In this document: positions 1-11,704 of the stretch, one piece after another | Layout: every line of letters begins with the position of its first letter | Numbering within the stretch: the stretch's first letter is position 1 | Notes under the pieces: model-generated | Told to the model about the DNA's origin: nothing | What the model saw: the letters and a program-made list of their open reading frames with translations, nothing else | The model's database searches: none | Program-made: the position numbers and the translations under genes | From: Adenophora triphylla var. japonica | Taxonomy: Eukaryota > Streptophyta > Magnoliopsida > Asterales > Campanulaceae | Length of the DNA: 64,000 bases | Direction: 5' to 3' | Assembly: GCA_022495995.1 (NCBI GenBank) | Contig: JAFEMH010000529.1 | Span: 310,001-374,000, forward strand

Positions 1-194
1 CTTGATAAAAATTATATTCTTGTGTATTGTTTTAATTCTTCCGCTGCAAATTAGATTTATTTCCATTTATTTGTGTTTTTCTTGAATTGGTGTATGTGTT
101 GTTATTAGTGTAGCTAACACTAAGGACAACACTTGTGAGTTTCATCTCACCTTGTGAGTTTCGCCTCACTTCTTCTAAGCCATAGACAGTTTCA
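1..194 (+). repeat. E1 5' LTR, 3' portion only
   Basis: This stretch is nearly identical to 9446-9640, the end of the 3' LTR, and ends in CA directly before a primer-binding-site-like sequence. The upstream part of this LTR, including its promoter, lies outside the window. Confidence 0.93.
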
Positions 195-209
195 ATTGGA
201 ATCAAAGCC
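195..209 (+). other. E1 primer binding site (tRNA-iMet type)
   Basis: Directly after the LTR end the sequence reads attggaatcaaagcc, a degenerate form of the TGGTATCAGAGC site that pairs with the 3' end of initiator tRNA-Met in plant copia elements. Two or three mismatches suggest decay. Confidence 0.7.
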
Positions 210-247
210 TAGCACTTGATATACTAAGTGTTTAGATCCTTTTTGCC

Positions 248-2213
248 ATGGCTTATGATCCTGCAAACCCTAATCAAAAGAGATTACTAGTTTTAGATGG
301 ATCAAATTATGCTTATTGGAAGATTCGCCTACGCTCGCATATCAAATCAATTGATCTTTGAGCTTGGCGATCTATTTTAAATGGTTATTCTGTTCCAATG
401 CTTCCTCCGGATGACGATGGTGACGTTCAAGTGAAACCTGAATTCGAGTGGACAATTGAAGAGAATAATCTTGCTAGTTTCAATGAAAAGGCACTTAATG
501 CCATCTATGAATGGGTTGACATGCATATGTTCAAGCTCATTCAAAATAGTCCCTCTGCAAAAGATGCTTGGGATACTTTACAAAGATTTTGTGAAGGAGA
601 TGGTAGTGTCCGAGAAACAAAGCTTAGAGGTCTCACTAGTAGATTTGAAAGGTTAAGAATGGGTGAAAACGAAGATATTACTTCTTATTTTGAAAGGTTG
701 ATTGATATTTCAAATGCTTGTCAAGTATTAGGGGAACCTTTTATAAATAAACAACTTGTTTCAAAAACCATTCGTACTCTTTCTGAACATTTTAATATTA
801 AAGTTTCAGCTATTGAAGAGGCCCATAATCTTTCAACAATGGACATTAACTCAATGAGTATTTTGAAAAACTTTGAGATGAATCTCAATGAACAAACCGA
901 GGCTTCTAAAGGCAAGAATATTGCCTTAAAAGTCGAATCTTCGGACACATGTGTGGATGATGAAGATGAAGTCTTCGAGGAGTTAGATGAAAATACTAGT
1001 GTAACTTTACTTGCAAAGAGATATAATTCTATGCTTAGAAAATTTAATAGTATGCAGGTAAAAGCTAAGGACCAAGCGGCCAAAACCTCTAGTTTTGTGC
1101 CAAGGAGAGGTCCTCCTCCAAATCAAAAGGATACCCCACCTAGGCGTGCATCCTCGGAAAAGATCTCCGGTCCAATCCTAAGTACATTGAATCTATTCAA
1201 TGTCATGCTTGTTTCGGTTGGGGTCACTATGCCAATGAATGTGCTAACACCTTGAGAAAGACAGGCAAAAACTTGTGGGTATCTCTTAGTGATGGAGAGG
1301 AGGAAGGAACGGAGAAAGATGAAAAGACGGAGAAAGTGGTCATGATGGCCATGGTAGAAGAGTTACCCTCGAAAGAAAGTGTTACCTCAAGTGTTGTCCC
1401 AGATTTGACAACACATGACACAACACTTGTGACTTCATCAGAAAGTGTTGCCCCAAGTGTCATCGAGGAAATGGCAACACTTGGCACAACACTCAGCAGG
1501 TATGACTCTATTAATGATCTTAGTTTGCATGGTTCTGCTGATTTAAATTCAGAGGAGTTTATAGAGGATGATTTTGATAGAGATGAGCTCATTTGTGAAT
1601 TAAAAAACCTCTATAAATCCCTCCTCGTGGAATGGAAAAAAGAGACAAAGATGGTGGTTTTCTTGAAAAGGGAAAATCGGGATCTTAAGAACTCCTTGAC
1701 TCGGCTAGAGGTTCAACTCAGTAGGAGAGACTTGGATCTTGATAAAATCAAGGCCAAACTCAACCTAGCCGAATCCACCTTCAAAAAACTCAACACGAGT
1801 TCATCCAAATTGGATGAAATACTCAATTTGAGTAAGCCTCTGAAAGCTAGTTTTGGGTTCCAAGAATCACTAGAAAGTATTACCTCTTCCTTGTTTGATG
1901 TTGAAACTGAAAATTGTTTTGTAAAAGAGCGTGTCAAGGAAAAGGGTGTACTCCTAGTGATACTTCTGATCAATCCAATGAATGTGGATACTGTCACAAA
2001 GCTGGACATATAAAATCAGATTGTTTTTTTCTTCAAAAGAAAATGTCCAGTCTTCAAGTGTTGCCTCAAGTGTCGCCAATTTCTCAGGGCAACACTCATG
2101 GCAACACTGGTGAACAGAAACCCAGATTTTCAAAAAGGGCTTGGTTACCCAAGGAAAAACTGAAATGCTATGTTGTTTACACAGCTTTAAGGACTAACAT
2201 TGCAGGAACTTGA
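248..2213 (+). pseudogene. gag: E1 gag (nucleocapsid/capsid polyprotein), broken
   Basis: The frame opens at ATG 248, just past the primer binding site, with a copia gag-like start (LDGSNYAYWK). It is cut by a TGA at 359-361, resumes in frame, and then shifts frame near 1165-1175. After the shift comes a CX2CX4HX4C zinc knuckle (CHACFGWGHYANEC, about 1198-1240). A charged, coiled-coil-like stretch follows to about 1900, then another frameshift near 1930 and a second zinc knuckle (CGYCHKAGHIKSDC, about 1987-2028). Two knuckles separated by a coiled coil are usual in SIRE-type gag. The last stop (2211-2213) falls just before the protease motif, apparently a Trp codon changed to TGA. Gag would package the element RNA in cytoplasmic particles; this copy cannot make an intact one. 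Confidence 0.85.
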
Positions 2214-3892
2214 TACTTTGATAGTGGTTGTTCACGTCATATGACGGGTACAAAATCATTCCTAACATAGTACCAACCTATTCAAGGAGGCTCAGTGACT
2301 TATGGTGGTGGTGGCAAGAGTGAAATAGTTGGTAAAGGAATGCTGGATATTGTTGGTTTTCCTCCTTTGAAAAATGTTTTGCACATAGATGGTTTACATG
2401 CTAATTTAATTAGCATTAGCCAATTATGTGATGACAATTTGGAGGTAAAATTCAATAAAAATACCTGTGAAGTGTTTGATAATACTAACTTTTGTGTCAT
2501 GACTGAAATAAGATCAAGTGATAATTGCTACCTGGTTGGTAATAAATCAGTATGCAATTTGACAAAACTTGATGATATAAGGTTATGGCATCAAAAGTTA
2601 GGTCATTCTCATTATAGGAATCTTGAGAAGATTATCAAACACAATGCCGTCAAAGGCATTCCTAAACTAAACCTCAAAGACACCGTGATGTGTGGTGACT
2701 GTCAAAAGGGTAAGCAAACTCGTGTTGCTCACAGTGTTGAACAACACAATGAGCAACACTCAGGAACAACACATTGTTTTCAGCTTCTACATATGGACTT
2801 GATGGGTCCTATTGAGGTAGAAAGCTTGGGAGGTAAGAAGTATATTTATGTGATAGTTGATGATTTTTCTTGGTTTACATGGGTGTATTTCTTAAGAGAA
2901 AAATCTGAAACTTTTGATAAATTTACTCACTTAGTCTCTAAAATCAAAAACATGTTTTGTTCTCCTATTTTTCGAATAAGGTCAGATCATGGTAGAGAAT
3001 TTGAAATCTCTCCTTCTCTACATTTTGTAGTAAAAAGGGGATACATCATGAATTTTCAGCACCTAAAACACCACAACAAAATGGTATTGCTGAAAGGAAA
3101 AATAGGACTTTAATGGAGATGGCTCGTGTTATGCTAATTGCTAGAAATATTTCTAAAGGTTTTTGGGCCGAAGCATTAAACACAGCTTGTCACACTACGA
3201 ATAGAGCTTTCTTAAGACCCGGTACTACTATGACACCCTATGAGATTTTAAATGGAAAGAAACCTACGGTTCACTATTTTCACGTATTTGGGTGTTTGTG
3301 TTATATTTTAAACGACCGGGAATACTTAGGAAAACTAGATTCCAAGAGTGACAAAGCCATCTTTCTTGGCTACTCTTAAAACAGTCATGCTTATCGTGTC
3401 TATAATTTGAGGTTAAAAGTGATTCAAGAATCGGTAAATATTGAATTTAACGATTACTTGAGTGCTACAGGAGAACCAGTTGATGATATACCTCTGACCT
3501 TGCTGGAAGAAGTTGAATAGAGGGCTGGAACTGAAATTGATTCGACCAGTGCTGCCACAGATTCAAGTGTTGCTCCGAGTGTTGCCCCTGAAATGGCAAC
3601 ACCTGAGGCAACACAGGAGGACAGAACTGTGGCTGGAAATTCTGAGAGCAGTGACTCAGAAGAAGAAGATGGATTGGTGTACCATCAAGGAAGGAGAGAT
3701 CCCCCAACACGTATTAGAAATTATCATCCCATTACTCAGGTAATTGGTGATGTTAATGAAGGGGTTCGAACAAGAATTAAGGAGCCAGTTGACTACAGAG
3801 ATATGGTTAGGTATGTGTGTATGTCCTCCACATACTCTAAGGTAAAACACTCCTGTTTCGTTTCCTCTCTTGAACCAGAAAATGTGATTTAG
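2214..3892 (+). pseudogene. pol: E1 pol, protease to integrase and linker, broken
   Basis: A copia aspartic protease motif (YFDSGCSRHMTG) lies at 2214-2249. It is followed by a GAG-pre-integrase region (LWHQKLGHSHYRNLEKI, about 2583-2640, with CGDCQKGKQ downstream) and an integrase core beginning HMDLMGPIEVESLGGKKY near 2790. The catalytic region carries a SDHGREF motif near 2983. A frameshift between about 3000 and 3060 moves the PQQNGIAERKNRTLMEMAR motif into another frame. A stop at 3377-3379 cuts the C-terminal GYS segment. The linker to reverse transcriptase carries further stops (near 3520 and 3890) and one copy of the hairpin cassette. Confidence 0.87.
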
Positions 3893-5395
3893 GCTTTAAA
3901 TGATAATTTCTGGATTCAAGCTATGCAAGAAGAGCTTGAACAATTTACCCATAACGAGGTTTGGTGTTTAGTTCAACGTCCTTTAAATACAAACATTATT
4001 GGAACTAAATGGATTTACAAAAACAAATCTGATGAATTGGGTAATATTGTTCGTAATAAAGCTCGTCTTGTTGCTCAAGGCTATACACAAGTAGAAGGAA
4101 TCGACTTTGATGAGACCTTTGCACCTGTGGCTAGAATTGAGTCAATAAGACTTCTTCTTGCTATAGCCTGCTACCTCAAAATCACATTACACCAAATGGA
4201 TGTCAAAGCGGCTTTCTTGAATGGGTACTTAGATAAAGAGATCTATGTTGAACAACCTAAAGGGTTTGAAGACCCATTCCACCCAGACCATGTATATAGA
4301 CTTGATAAGGCCTTATATGGCTTGAAACAAGCTCCTCGTGCATGGTATGAGCGTCTAACAAGTTTCCTTCTTGAATATAGACTTGTTAGAGGAGAAGCCG
4401 ATAGGACATTATTTATTCTTAGGGAAAATAAAGAACTTGTCATTGCTCATATTTATGTTGATGACATAATTTATGGTTCCACATCTAAAACATGTTTACA
4501 AAATTTTGTGGAAGCTATGACATCAACGTTCGAGATGAGCATGATAGGAGAACTTAATTATTTCCTAGGATTGCAGGTGAGACAGTCAGATGATGGAATC
4601 TTTATCTCTCAGAGCAAGTATGCTAAGAGTCTGGTGAAAAGATTTGGATTGGAGAATGCAAAGAGCTCTAAAATACCTATGGGATCATATCTTAAGGTAA
4701 CCAAAGATCAGGCAGGGGAGGATGTTGACCCAACTCTGTATAGATCCATGATAAGTAGTCTTCTTTATCTTACTTCCAGTCGTCCCGATATTATGTTCAG
4801 CGTAGGTGTTTGTGCTAGATATCAATCTTCTCCTAAAATTTCTCACCTAAATGCTGTCAAGAAAATCATTAAGTATGTGTCTGGGACAAGTGAATTGTGA
4901 ATCTGGTTCACAAAAGACACTAATACCAACTTGGTTGGTTTTAGTGACTTTGATTGGGCAGGGGATATAGATGATAGAAAGAGCACTAGTGGGGGTTGTT
5001 TTTTCTTAGGTAATAATCTTGTGTAATGGTACAGTCGCAAGTAAAATTATGTCTCTCTCTCGACTGCTGAATCTGAGTATGTAGCAGCCGGGAGTTGTTG
5101 TTCACAATTAATATGGTTGAAACATATGCTTGACGACTATGGTCTTGATAGTAATATCTTGACCATGTATTGTGACAATTTGAGTGCTATAAACATTTCC
5201 AAAAACCCTGTACAACACTCACGCACTAAACACATTGATATCCGCCATCACTTTTTGAGAGATTTAGTAGAAAAGGACTTGATCCAAATAGAGCATATTG
5301 ATACTAAACATCAACTTGCTGATATTTTGACCAAAGCCTTGGACCATGAGAGATTTTCAAGTTTGAAAAAATCTCTTGGTTTATGCTTTCTATAA
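3893..5395 (+). pseudogene. pol: E1 pol, reverse transcriptase and RNase H, broken
   Basis: The RT reads openly from about 3923 to 4900. Its motifs run in order: [44 protein letters not shown] in pieces, [25 protein letters not shown], and the catalytic YVDD near 4455. RNase H starts near 4900 after an in-frame TGA (W to stop) and carries another stop near 5025. It resumes with the region up to HQLADILTKAL at about 5310-5340 and ends at the TAA closing at 5395. The RT core is the best preserved coding part of E1, but the polyprotein as a whole is broken. Confidence 0.9.
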
Positions 5396-6445
5396 ATCTG
5401 CTGTTTCAAGTGTTGCCGTCAGTGTTGCCAACACTGACAGCAACACTCTGTATTTGTTGTATATTATTATTTAAAATAAAAATAAAAATTTAGTTTAATC
5501 CCAAATGGGGGGCATTTACTGACCTTTTTGTTCTAGTATGTACATTCTTAAGGTTAACATTTTTTTATAAAATACCCCTTTGTGCTTAAAGTGACAAAGT
5601 CACTTATATTATGTTGATATTGAAAAAAAAAGGGCAAAGCTTGTTAAAATATTCCCAAAGAGAGTATAATGTAGTTGTTTTATACTAAGTATTAGGGACA
5701 TGGAGCTCGCTACTACAGTGTACCCTACTTGAAAGGTATAAAACTTACTACATATAGCTTTACACGTTTATAAAAAACTCGGGGCACGGAGCTCGCAACT
5801 ACGATGATTCCTTGTAAATAAAGAATGTGTAAAGCTTGCTTAAAAAATTACCTAAGGAATGATAAGTTATATATGTTGAAAAATATCAAGGGGATTTTAT
5901 TTAAAAATGTTGCCTTGTGTGTCACGCAACATTGCTAGTAACACATTAGTAGATGCTACATTATTTTTTTATTTCTTATTTTTGTTTTTGTTAATTAAAT
6001 TTTAAATTTTAAAAAGTATATTTCCTTATATTTAGAGTTTGTGAAATTTAAAAGGTTTTTAGCAAAATTATTTATTTTTTGTCTAACTAATTGTAATTTA
6101 GAAATATCCATTTTTTAAAATTCATCTCTTTGAATTTTGAAAAACACAATTTTATGGATATTACTAAATTATGTTTAGTTATTATATTATTAAAAAATAT
6201 TATAAAAATTAAAAAAAAAAAGGTTTTTTTTTAAAAATGGCAGATACAACGTGTGTTTGTTGGGTTTGTTGGGATAAAAGTTGTTTAATTTGATTTGATC
6301 TTGTCAAATCAAATTAAATCCTTTTACTATTTACTCAATAAACCCTTTCCCTCACTAAACCCTCTCTCTCTCTCTCTTGCTTCTCTCTCTAGGCGGTACC
6401 AAAACCCTTCCCTGTTCCCTTCTTCTTCGTCTTCCTCGATCCTCC
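5396..6445 (+). other. E1 non-coding spacer between pol and extra ORF
   Basis: This AT-rich stretch has no supportable ORF. It holds one clear copy of the hairpin cassette at about 5406-5447, where two AGTGTTGCC-like arms meet two GGCAACACT-like arms, and a weaker one near 5909-5945. Two related segments with ggagctcgc(t/a)actac near 5701 and 5788 form a short imperfect duplication. A CT-rich run at 6357-6385 precedes the extra ORF. Confidence 0.6.
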
Positions 6446-8266
6446 ATGGCTAGCCCCAAGAATTCTTCCCAAATTTCTTCCCCCATGTAGATTTCACCTC
6501 TTGCCCCTTCGAGTGTCGCCTCCAATGTCGCCGTCCCCATGGAGATATCACCTGCGACACTTTCGGCCACACCCTGAACCTCACCATCTTTGGTCATTAT
6601 TGTGTACAATCCTCCTCAAATTTCCATTCCTATAAGCCTTCCTAAAACTACCCCCTCTGTAGAACTCACCTTCGCCCCTCAAAAGAAAACCAAAAAGAGA
6701 AAGGCGGTTGATGCCTCTTCATCATTTTGGGGTATTGTGTGTCGTCAATCTGAAAGGATCAAGACGTTGTTCAGGTCAAAGATACCTTCCAACACGGCTG
6801 ATGATCCTGTCAATGTGGAGGATAGTTCTAGTTCTTCGCTCAACATTTCGTCCGAGGACAATTCGGACCCAATCTTTAAAGAGACTAAGGAGCCCTCGTC
6901 ATCTTATGATGAGGATGAGGAAGCTTGGATGGATGATGAAGAGACTCTAGCTGAAGCTCAGTCCTGGATTGTAAAGAAACAGAAAATTTCTGCCAGTGTC
7001 GCCCCAAGTGTTGTCAAACCAATGGCAACACCTGAAGCAACACCTGCTGCCAAGTCCAAAGCCCAGTCAAGTTCACCCTCATATTCTCCCATTTCCTGGC
7101 CTCAGGTAAATACCCCTACTCCCTCTCAAGATTCCAGATCAGATTATGAGTCATTTGGGCATTATGAACGTCCATTTCTTTTCGAGGAATTTTATAGTGA
7201 ATCCAACTTAGACAAGTGGGTTCAAGATTCTGAGAAAAAGATTCTGAATGAAAGAAATATATTTGTGACTCAATTCAAGGAGTTAGGAGTGTATCAATTT
7301 TTGGAAGATAGAAACTTTTTACCTACGGTTGTGAAAGTGTCCGGTTATATTGAAAGTGTGGTTAGGAATTTTTATGCTCATCTTAGGGAGGATATTGATG
7401 ATAGGAATACCCCTCATTATGGAAAGATCTTTGTTAGGGGCAATATCTATGATTTTAATCCCTTGATCATCAACAAAGCATACGGCCTCCCTAATGTTGA
7501 AGATGAGAGTTTGGAATTTGATCCTAATACCTTAGCCACCTTTTTAACTGGAGGGAGAATCACTGTTTGGACTGATCACTTTAAGTCTACCCATCTTACT
7601 TCTTTGTTTAATGTGCTTCACAAGATATATATAACAAATTGGCTACCTACGGCCAATGAGAACACGGTGACATTCGAGCAAGCTTCTTTGTTATACAAAC
7701 TAGGCAAGAAACAAAGAGTTAACTTTGGGAGATTAGTATTTGCTCACCTTTCTGCATGGGCCAAGAAAAGAAAGACCTCTTCCTTTATTTTTCCTTCCCT
7801 TATATTTAATGTTCTTTTGTACCAAAACCTTAAGCCTTGGAATGTCGATAATATCTCTGAGAAGCCTGTCTATTACAGAATTACCAAACACTTTACTGAA
7901 GGTGATAGGCACAGAGATTTTCCATGGGTTTTGGTTACAAATTATCCTCCATTGGCTGCCCCTGCTTCGAGTGTTGCCCCAAGTGTCGCCCCTGAAACTG
8001 GCAACACTTCAGGCAACACTGCTCCTGTAATGGTTGATGCTGCTATGGTTCTTAATTTTTTCAATAGTCAAGTGAAGCACATTAACTCAGTAATTCAGGG
8101 GTGGCTGGACATGCGTACTGACATGATGAAAATGGTGGATTTGATTTCTTCCAAAATAGGGGGAAATCAATCAAGGTCAAGGCGTGATGATGGAGCGGAT
8201 GGAGCTGGAGCTGGACCAAGTGGTACAGCTGAGGAAGGTGAAGGAGCTGAAAATGCAGAAGGTTGA
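6446..8266 (+). pseudogene. E1 extra ORF, putative plant transposon protein (Transposase_32-like)
   Basis: From ATG 6446 a single frame runs to the TGA closing at 8266, with two early in-frame stops (6488-6490 and about 6575-6577). The 558 codons after 6590 are uninterrupted. The N-terminal third is acidic and Ser/Pro rich. The middle (about 7180-7850) has the pattern of the domain called putative plant transposon protein, including ILNERNIFV, VVRNFYAHL, KIFVRGNIYDFNP and LGKKQRVNFGRLVFAHL. The C-terminus is low complexity. I see no signal peptide, membrane segment or furin-like site, so I do not call it an envelope protein. Its position between pol and the 3' LTR is that of the SIRE extra ORF; its function is unknown. 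Two hairpin cassettes lie inside it (about 6991-7043 and 7965-8020), and a third overlaps its start region (6511-6560). Confidence 0.75.
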
Positions 8267-8712
8267 TGGTTGGTTCGAATGGTACTTGATTTTAGTGGTT
8301 TGGTAACAAAAAAATGTTATTTGTTTTTATTTGGTTTGTTATGCTTAAACAATTTTAATTTCTGTTTTTTTTTCTTTGTTTCAGCTGGAATTTTCTTCAA
8401 ACTTTGGTGGATGGTTTTTGCTAAATGGTTGGATGGTTGTTTTAAGATTTTAATAATTATTTTGGTTAGTTATTAATTTCGTGATTAAGGGGGAGATAAT
8501 TAGAAATTATGTGACTTCATTTGCCTGAAGATTGATGTTGCCACTCGTGTGAGTGTGATACTTTGATGAAAAATATTTTCAAACATTGTCTAAAGGTTGA
8601 TGTTGCCACTATTCATCACATGGCATTTTCTTTTTTAGTTAAGTTTGACTAACTGGTTTGTAAAGATCATCACATTGGATTTTGTGAAGAAATCAGTAAC
8701 TAAGAGGGAGAT
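8267..8712 (+). other. E1 3' untranslated region with polypurine tracts
   Basis: Directly before the 3' LTR, 8702-8712 reads aagagggagat, a polypurine tract for plus-strand priming. A second, better tract, aagggggagat, lies about 215 bp upstream at 8487-8497 and may be an older or alternative priming site. No gene is visible. Confidence 0.7.
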
Positions 8713-9640
8713 TGTTAATGTTAAGATCATGTGTTGCCATGAATGTTGTCACAAGTGTTGCAAACCAGTGTTGCCACTGGTGTTGCCACAAGTGTTGCCA
8801 TTTGGATTTGGCAACACTGAAATAGTTACTGTATTTTTCACAAATAAAAATGTGGAAATTAATGTTTAAATAACAGGAGTTAGTCTGCTTAAAATGAGCT
8901 TGAAAAGATCAACAGAAACTGCCTAGGCGTGATTCACGAAGAAGAGGAAATAATTAACAAATAAACATGTGTTTATTTGTTTAATTAATGACCAAGCAAA
9001 AAGAGATTTTATTCAGCTATTCAGGGGGAGAACAAGTCAGAGTACAAGGCATCTAGAGCTGAGAAGTACAAGCAAGAGAAGCAAGAGAAGACCTAGTCTC
9101 CTAAAAATGAGGTGAGAAGGCTAATTTGGAGGAAACAAACTCCAAGGCTGTTGCTGATCATTTTGAGTAGGCTCCAAGACTTTGTGGCCTATAAATAGAA
9201 TTCCGCTCTCAAGTGTTGTCGTTCAAGTGTTGGCAACACTCAGTCCGACACTCGAGAATTTCATATAGATTTTTATATTTTTGTGAGGTTTTGAGTGTTC
9301 ATTTTCGGAGAGAGTTCTTTTATATGTCGTTCCTTACGTTAATGATTGTTTATCATTAAGGAACTTCTTCGACCTTGTATTGAATTCATATTATTAATAG
9401 AAAGGTCTTGCCCTTCTGGCACCCATCAAGTTGTATATTTATACAACTTGATAATAATTATATTCTTGTGTATTGTTTTAATTCTTCCGCTGCAAATTAG
9501 ATTTATTTCTATTTATTTGTGTTTTTCTTGAATTGGTGTATGTGTTGTTATTAGTGTAGCTAACACTAAGGACAACACTTGTGAGTTTCATCTCACCTTG
9601 TGAGTTTCGCCTCACTTGTTCTAAGCCATAGACAATTTCA
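8713..9640 (+). repeat. E1 3' LTR, 928 bp
   Basis: The LTR begins TGTTAATG directly after a polypurine tract and ends TTTCA. A TATA box (tataaata, 9190-9197) fits a promoter with transcription starting near 9220. The U3 start carries a dense cluster of AGTGTTGCC/GGCAACACT arms at 8734-8818 and another at about 9209-9251, straddling the expected start site. The sequence after 9640 is array DNA. Confidence 0.93.
9190..9197 (+). promoter_or_regulatory. TATA box of E1 LTR promoter
   Basis: The octamer tataaata stands in the middle of the LTR, at the spacing expected for a U3/R promoter. A hairpin cassette lies 12 to 54 bp downstream, so it would be at or just after the transcript start. Confidence 0.65.
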
Positions 9641-10570
9641 GCGTTGATATGTGTTATAATTGGAGTAGGATTGTATGAAATCCCTAGAATCACGGATCAG
9701 ATTTGTACAAGAGATCGTGTTCATATATAACTCCTGATTTGTATGGAGTGTTTTATAGAAAGAAATATAGATGCGTTATGACTCTGTAGGACGACGTATG
9801 CCTTGTAGGTCGAGGTCGCCTGCCTGGGTCTAGGTCGACCTGACTGAATGATATAGCCGGATAATGCCCGTTTAAGATATGGATCGTATGTCGGACAAAA
9901 GCTAGGTCGGGACCATAGTGGTCGGACAATGAGCTAAGTCGACTTATCTTGGCTGATGGGTCTTATAATAATTGGGTCGATCCACTAAGGATGTGGTGGC
10001 AATAATACTTGAATAATTGTGCTTTGATCGTTGGACCTAGCCCGTCACTTTTATTCCGTTCAGGCGGTTTATTTAATTGAATTCTGATCATAACTTATGA
10101 AATTTCGACTAACAAATTATGAAAATTGTTATTAGTTGACCATTAATATTTACGGCGGATATTGTACACCGCCGTATATAATGTGGCTATTTATGGCGGC
10201 TCCGTGTCCACCGCCGTATATAATGTTTCTAGTTACGACGGCTCCGTGTTTACCGCCGTATATAACTAATATATACGGCGGCTATTTGTTAATCGTCGTA
10301 TATAATTAAAATCTCAGATACGTATATGTCAAATGTACGTATATAAAGTATATACGGCGCCATGTGACCGCCGTATATAACTAATATATACGGCAGATAT
10401 AGCATACCGCCGTATATACTCTTCATATTTACGACGGATAAAGCTAACCGTCGTATATATTAGTTATATACGGCGGCTCCGTGTTAATCACCGTATATAA
10501 GTATTATATACGGTGGACGCGTGTTGCCCGCCGTAAATAAGTGCCGTAAATAACCAACTTTCTTGTAGTG
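9641..10570 (-). repeat. Array unit 1, LTR-like part truncated by E1
   Basis: The LTR-like part (9641-10142) lacks its TATA side because E1 inserted at gcgtt. The hairpin segment (10143-10570, 428 bp) ends cttgtagtg. It carries a duplicated ccgtaaataa near its end, shared with unit 3 but not units 2 and 4. Confidence 0.75.
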
Positions 10571-11704
10571 TGATCAGCCTACAACCAGCAACTAGGTTGA
10601 TCCACTGGCTTTGATTGACCTGAAACAAAGAACCCACAACTAGCTGGAATAGTCTCCGGCGAAGACCCTCGGATGTGAGAGTAAGTTTGGGGTATGAGAG
10701 CTGATAAATTATAATGAACAAATGTATTCAGAACAACTAAAAGCAATTACCTCTAAACCGTTGAAGTTGTGGAGTATTTATAGGCGTTGTTATGTGTTAT
10801 AATTGGAGTAGGATTGTATGAAATCCCTAGAATCACATATCAGATTTGTACAAGAGATCGTGTCCATATATAACTCCTGATTTGTATGGAGTTTGTTATA
10901 AAAAAAATATATGCATTATGACTCTATAGGTCGACGTATGCCTTGTAGGTCGAGGTCGCCTGCCTGAGTCTAGGTTGACCTGACTAGATGTTACTGCCGG
11001 ATAATGACCATTTAAGATATGGATCGTATGTCGGACAAAAGTTAGGTCGGGACCATGGTGGTCGGATAATGAGCTAAGTCGACTGATCTTGGCTGATGGG
11101 CCTTGGGCCATATAATAATTGGGCCGACCCACTAAAGATGTGGTGGTAATAATACTTGAATAAATGGGCTTTGATCGTTGGACCTAGCCCGTCACATTTA
11201 TTCCGTTCAGGTGGTTAATTTAATTGAATTCTGATCATAACTTACGAAATTTCGACTAACAAATTATGAAAATTGTTATTAGATGACCATTAATATTTAC
11301 GGCGGATATTGTACACGGCCGTATATAATGTTGCTATTTACGGCGGCTCCGTGTCCACCGCCGTATATAATGTTTCTATTTACGGCGGCTCCGTGTTTAC
11401 CGCCGTATATAACTAATATATACGGCAGCTATTTGTGAATCGTCGTATATAACTAAAATCTCAGATACGTATATGTAGAATTTACGTATATAAAGTTTAT
11501 ACGGCGCCATGTGACCGCCGTATATAACTAATATATACGGCGAATATAGCATACCGCCATATATACTCTTTATATTTACGGCAAATATAGCTAACCGCCG
11601 TATATATTAGTTATATACGGCGGCTCCATGTTAATCGCCGTATATAAGTATTATATACGGCGGACGTGTGTTGCCCGCCGTAAATAACCAACTTTCTTGT
11701 AGTG
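10571..11704 (-). repeat. Array unit 2
   Basis: The LTR-like part is 10571-11289, with the - strand TATA box at 10775-10782. The hairpin segment is 11290-11704 (415 bp), ending cttgtagtg. Its variants (attagatgacc, acggccgtatataatg) are shared with unit 4. Confidence 0.75.

Larger units (their letters stand above)
1..9640 (+). mobile_element. E1: SIRE-like Ty1/copia LTR retrotransposon, 5' end outside window
   Basis: The first 194 bases match the end of a complete LTR at 8713-9640, so the window opens inside the 5' LTR. Between the LTRs, in copia order, lie gag with two zinc knuckles, protease, integrase, reverse transcriptase and RNase H, then a long extra ORF before the 3' LTR. An extra ORF in that place is typical of the SIRE/Maximus lineage. 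Many stops and frameshifts show it is non-autonomous. The base after the 3' LTR continues directly into a unit of the tandem array, so E1 inserted into that array; the matching upstream flank is outside the window, so the target-site duplication cannot be checked. A two-arm hairpin cassette recurs throughout the element. Confidence 0.93.

Noticed and set aside
6446..8266. E1 extra ORF as a retroviral-type envelope gene
   Set aside because: Its position fits env-like ORFs, but there is no signal peptide, membrane segment or cleavage site, and the central domain resembles plant transposon proteins.
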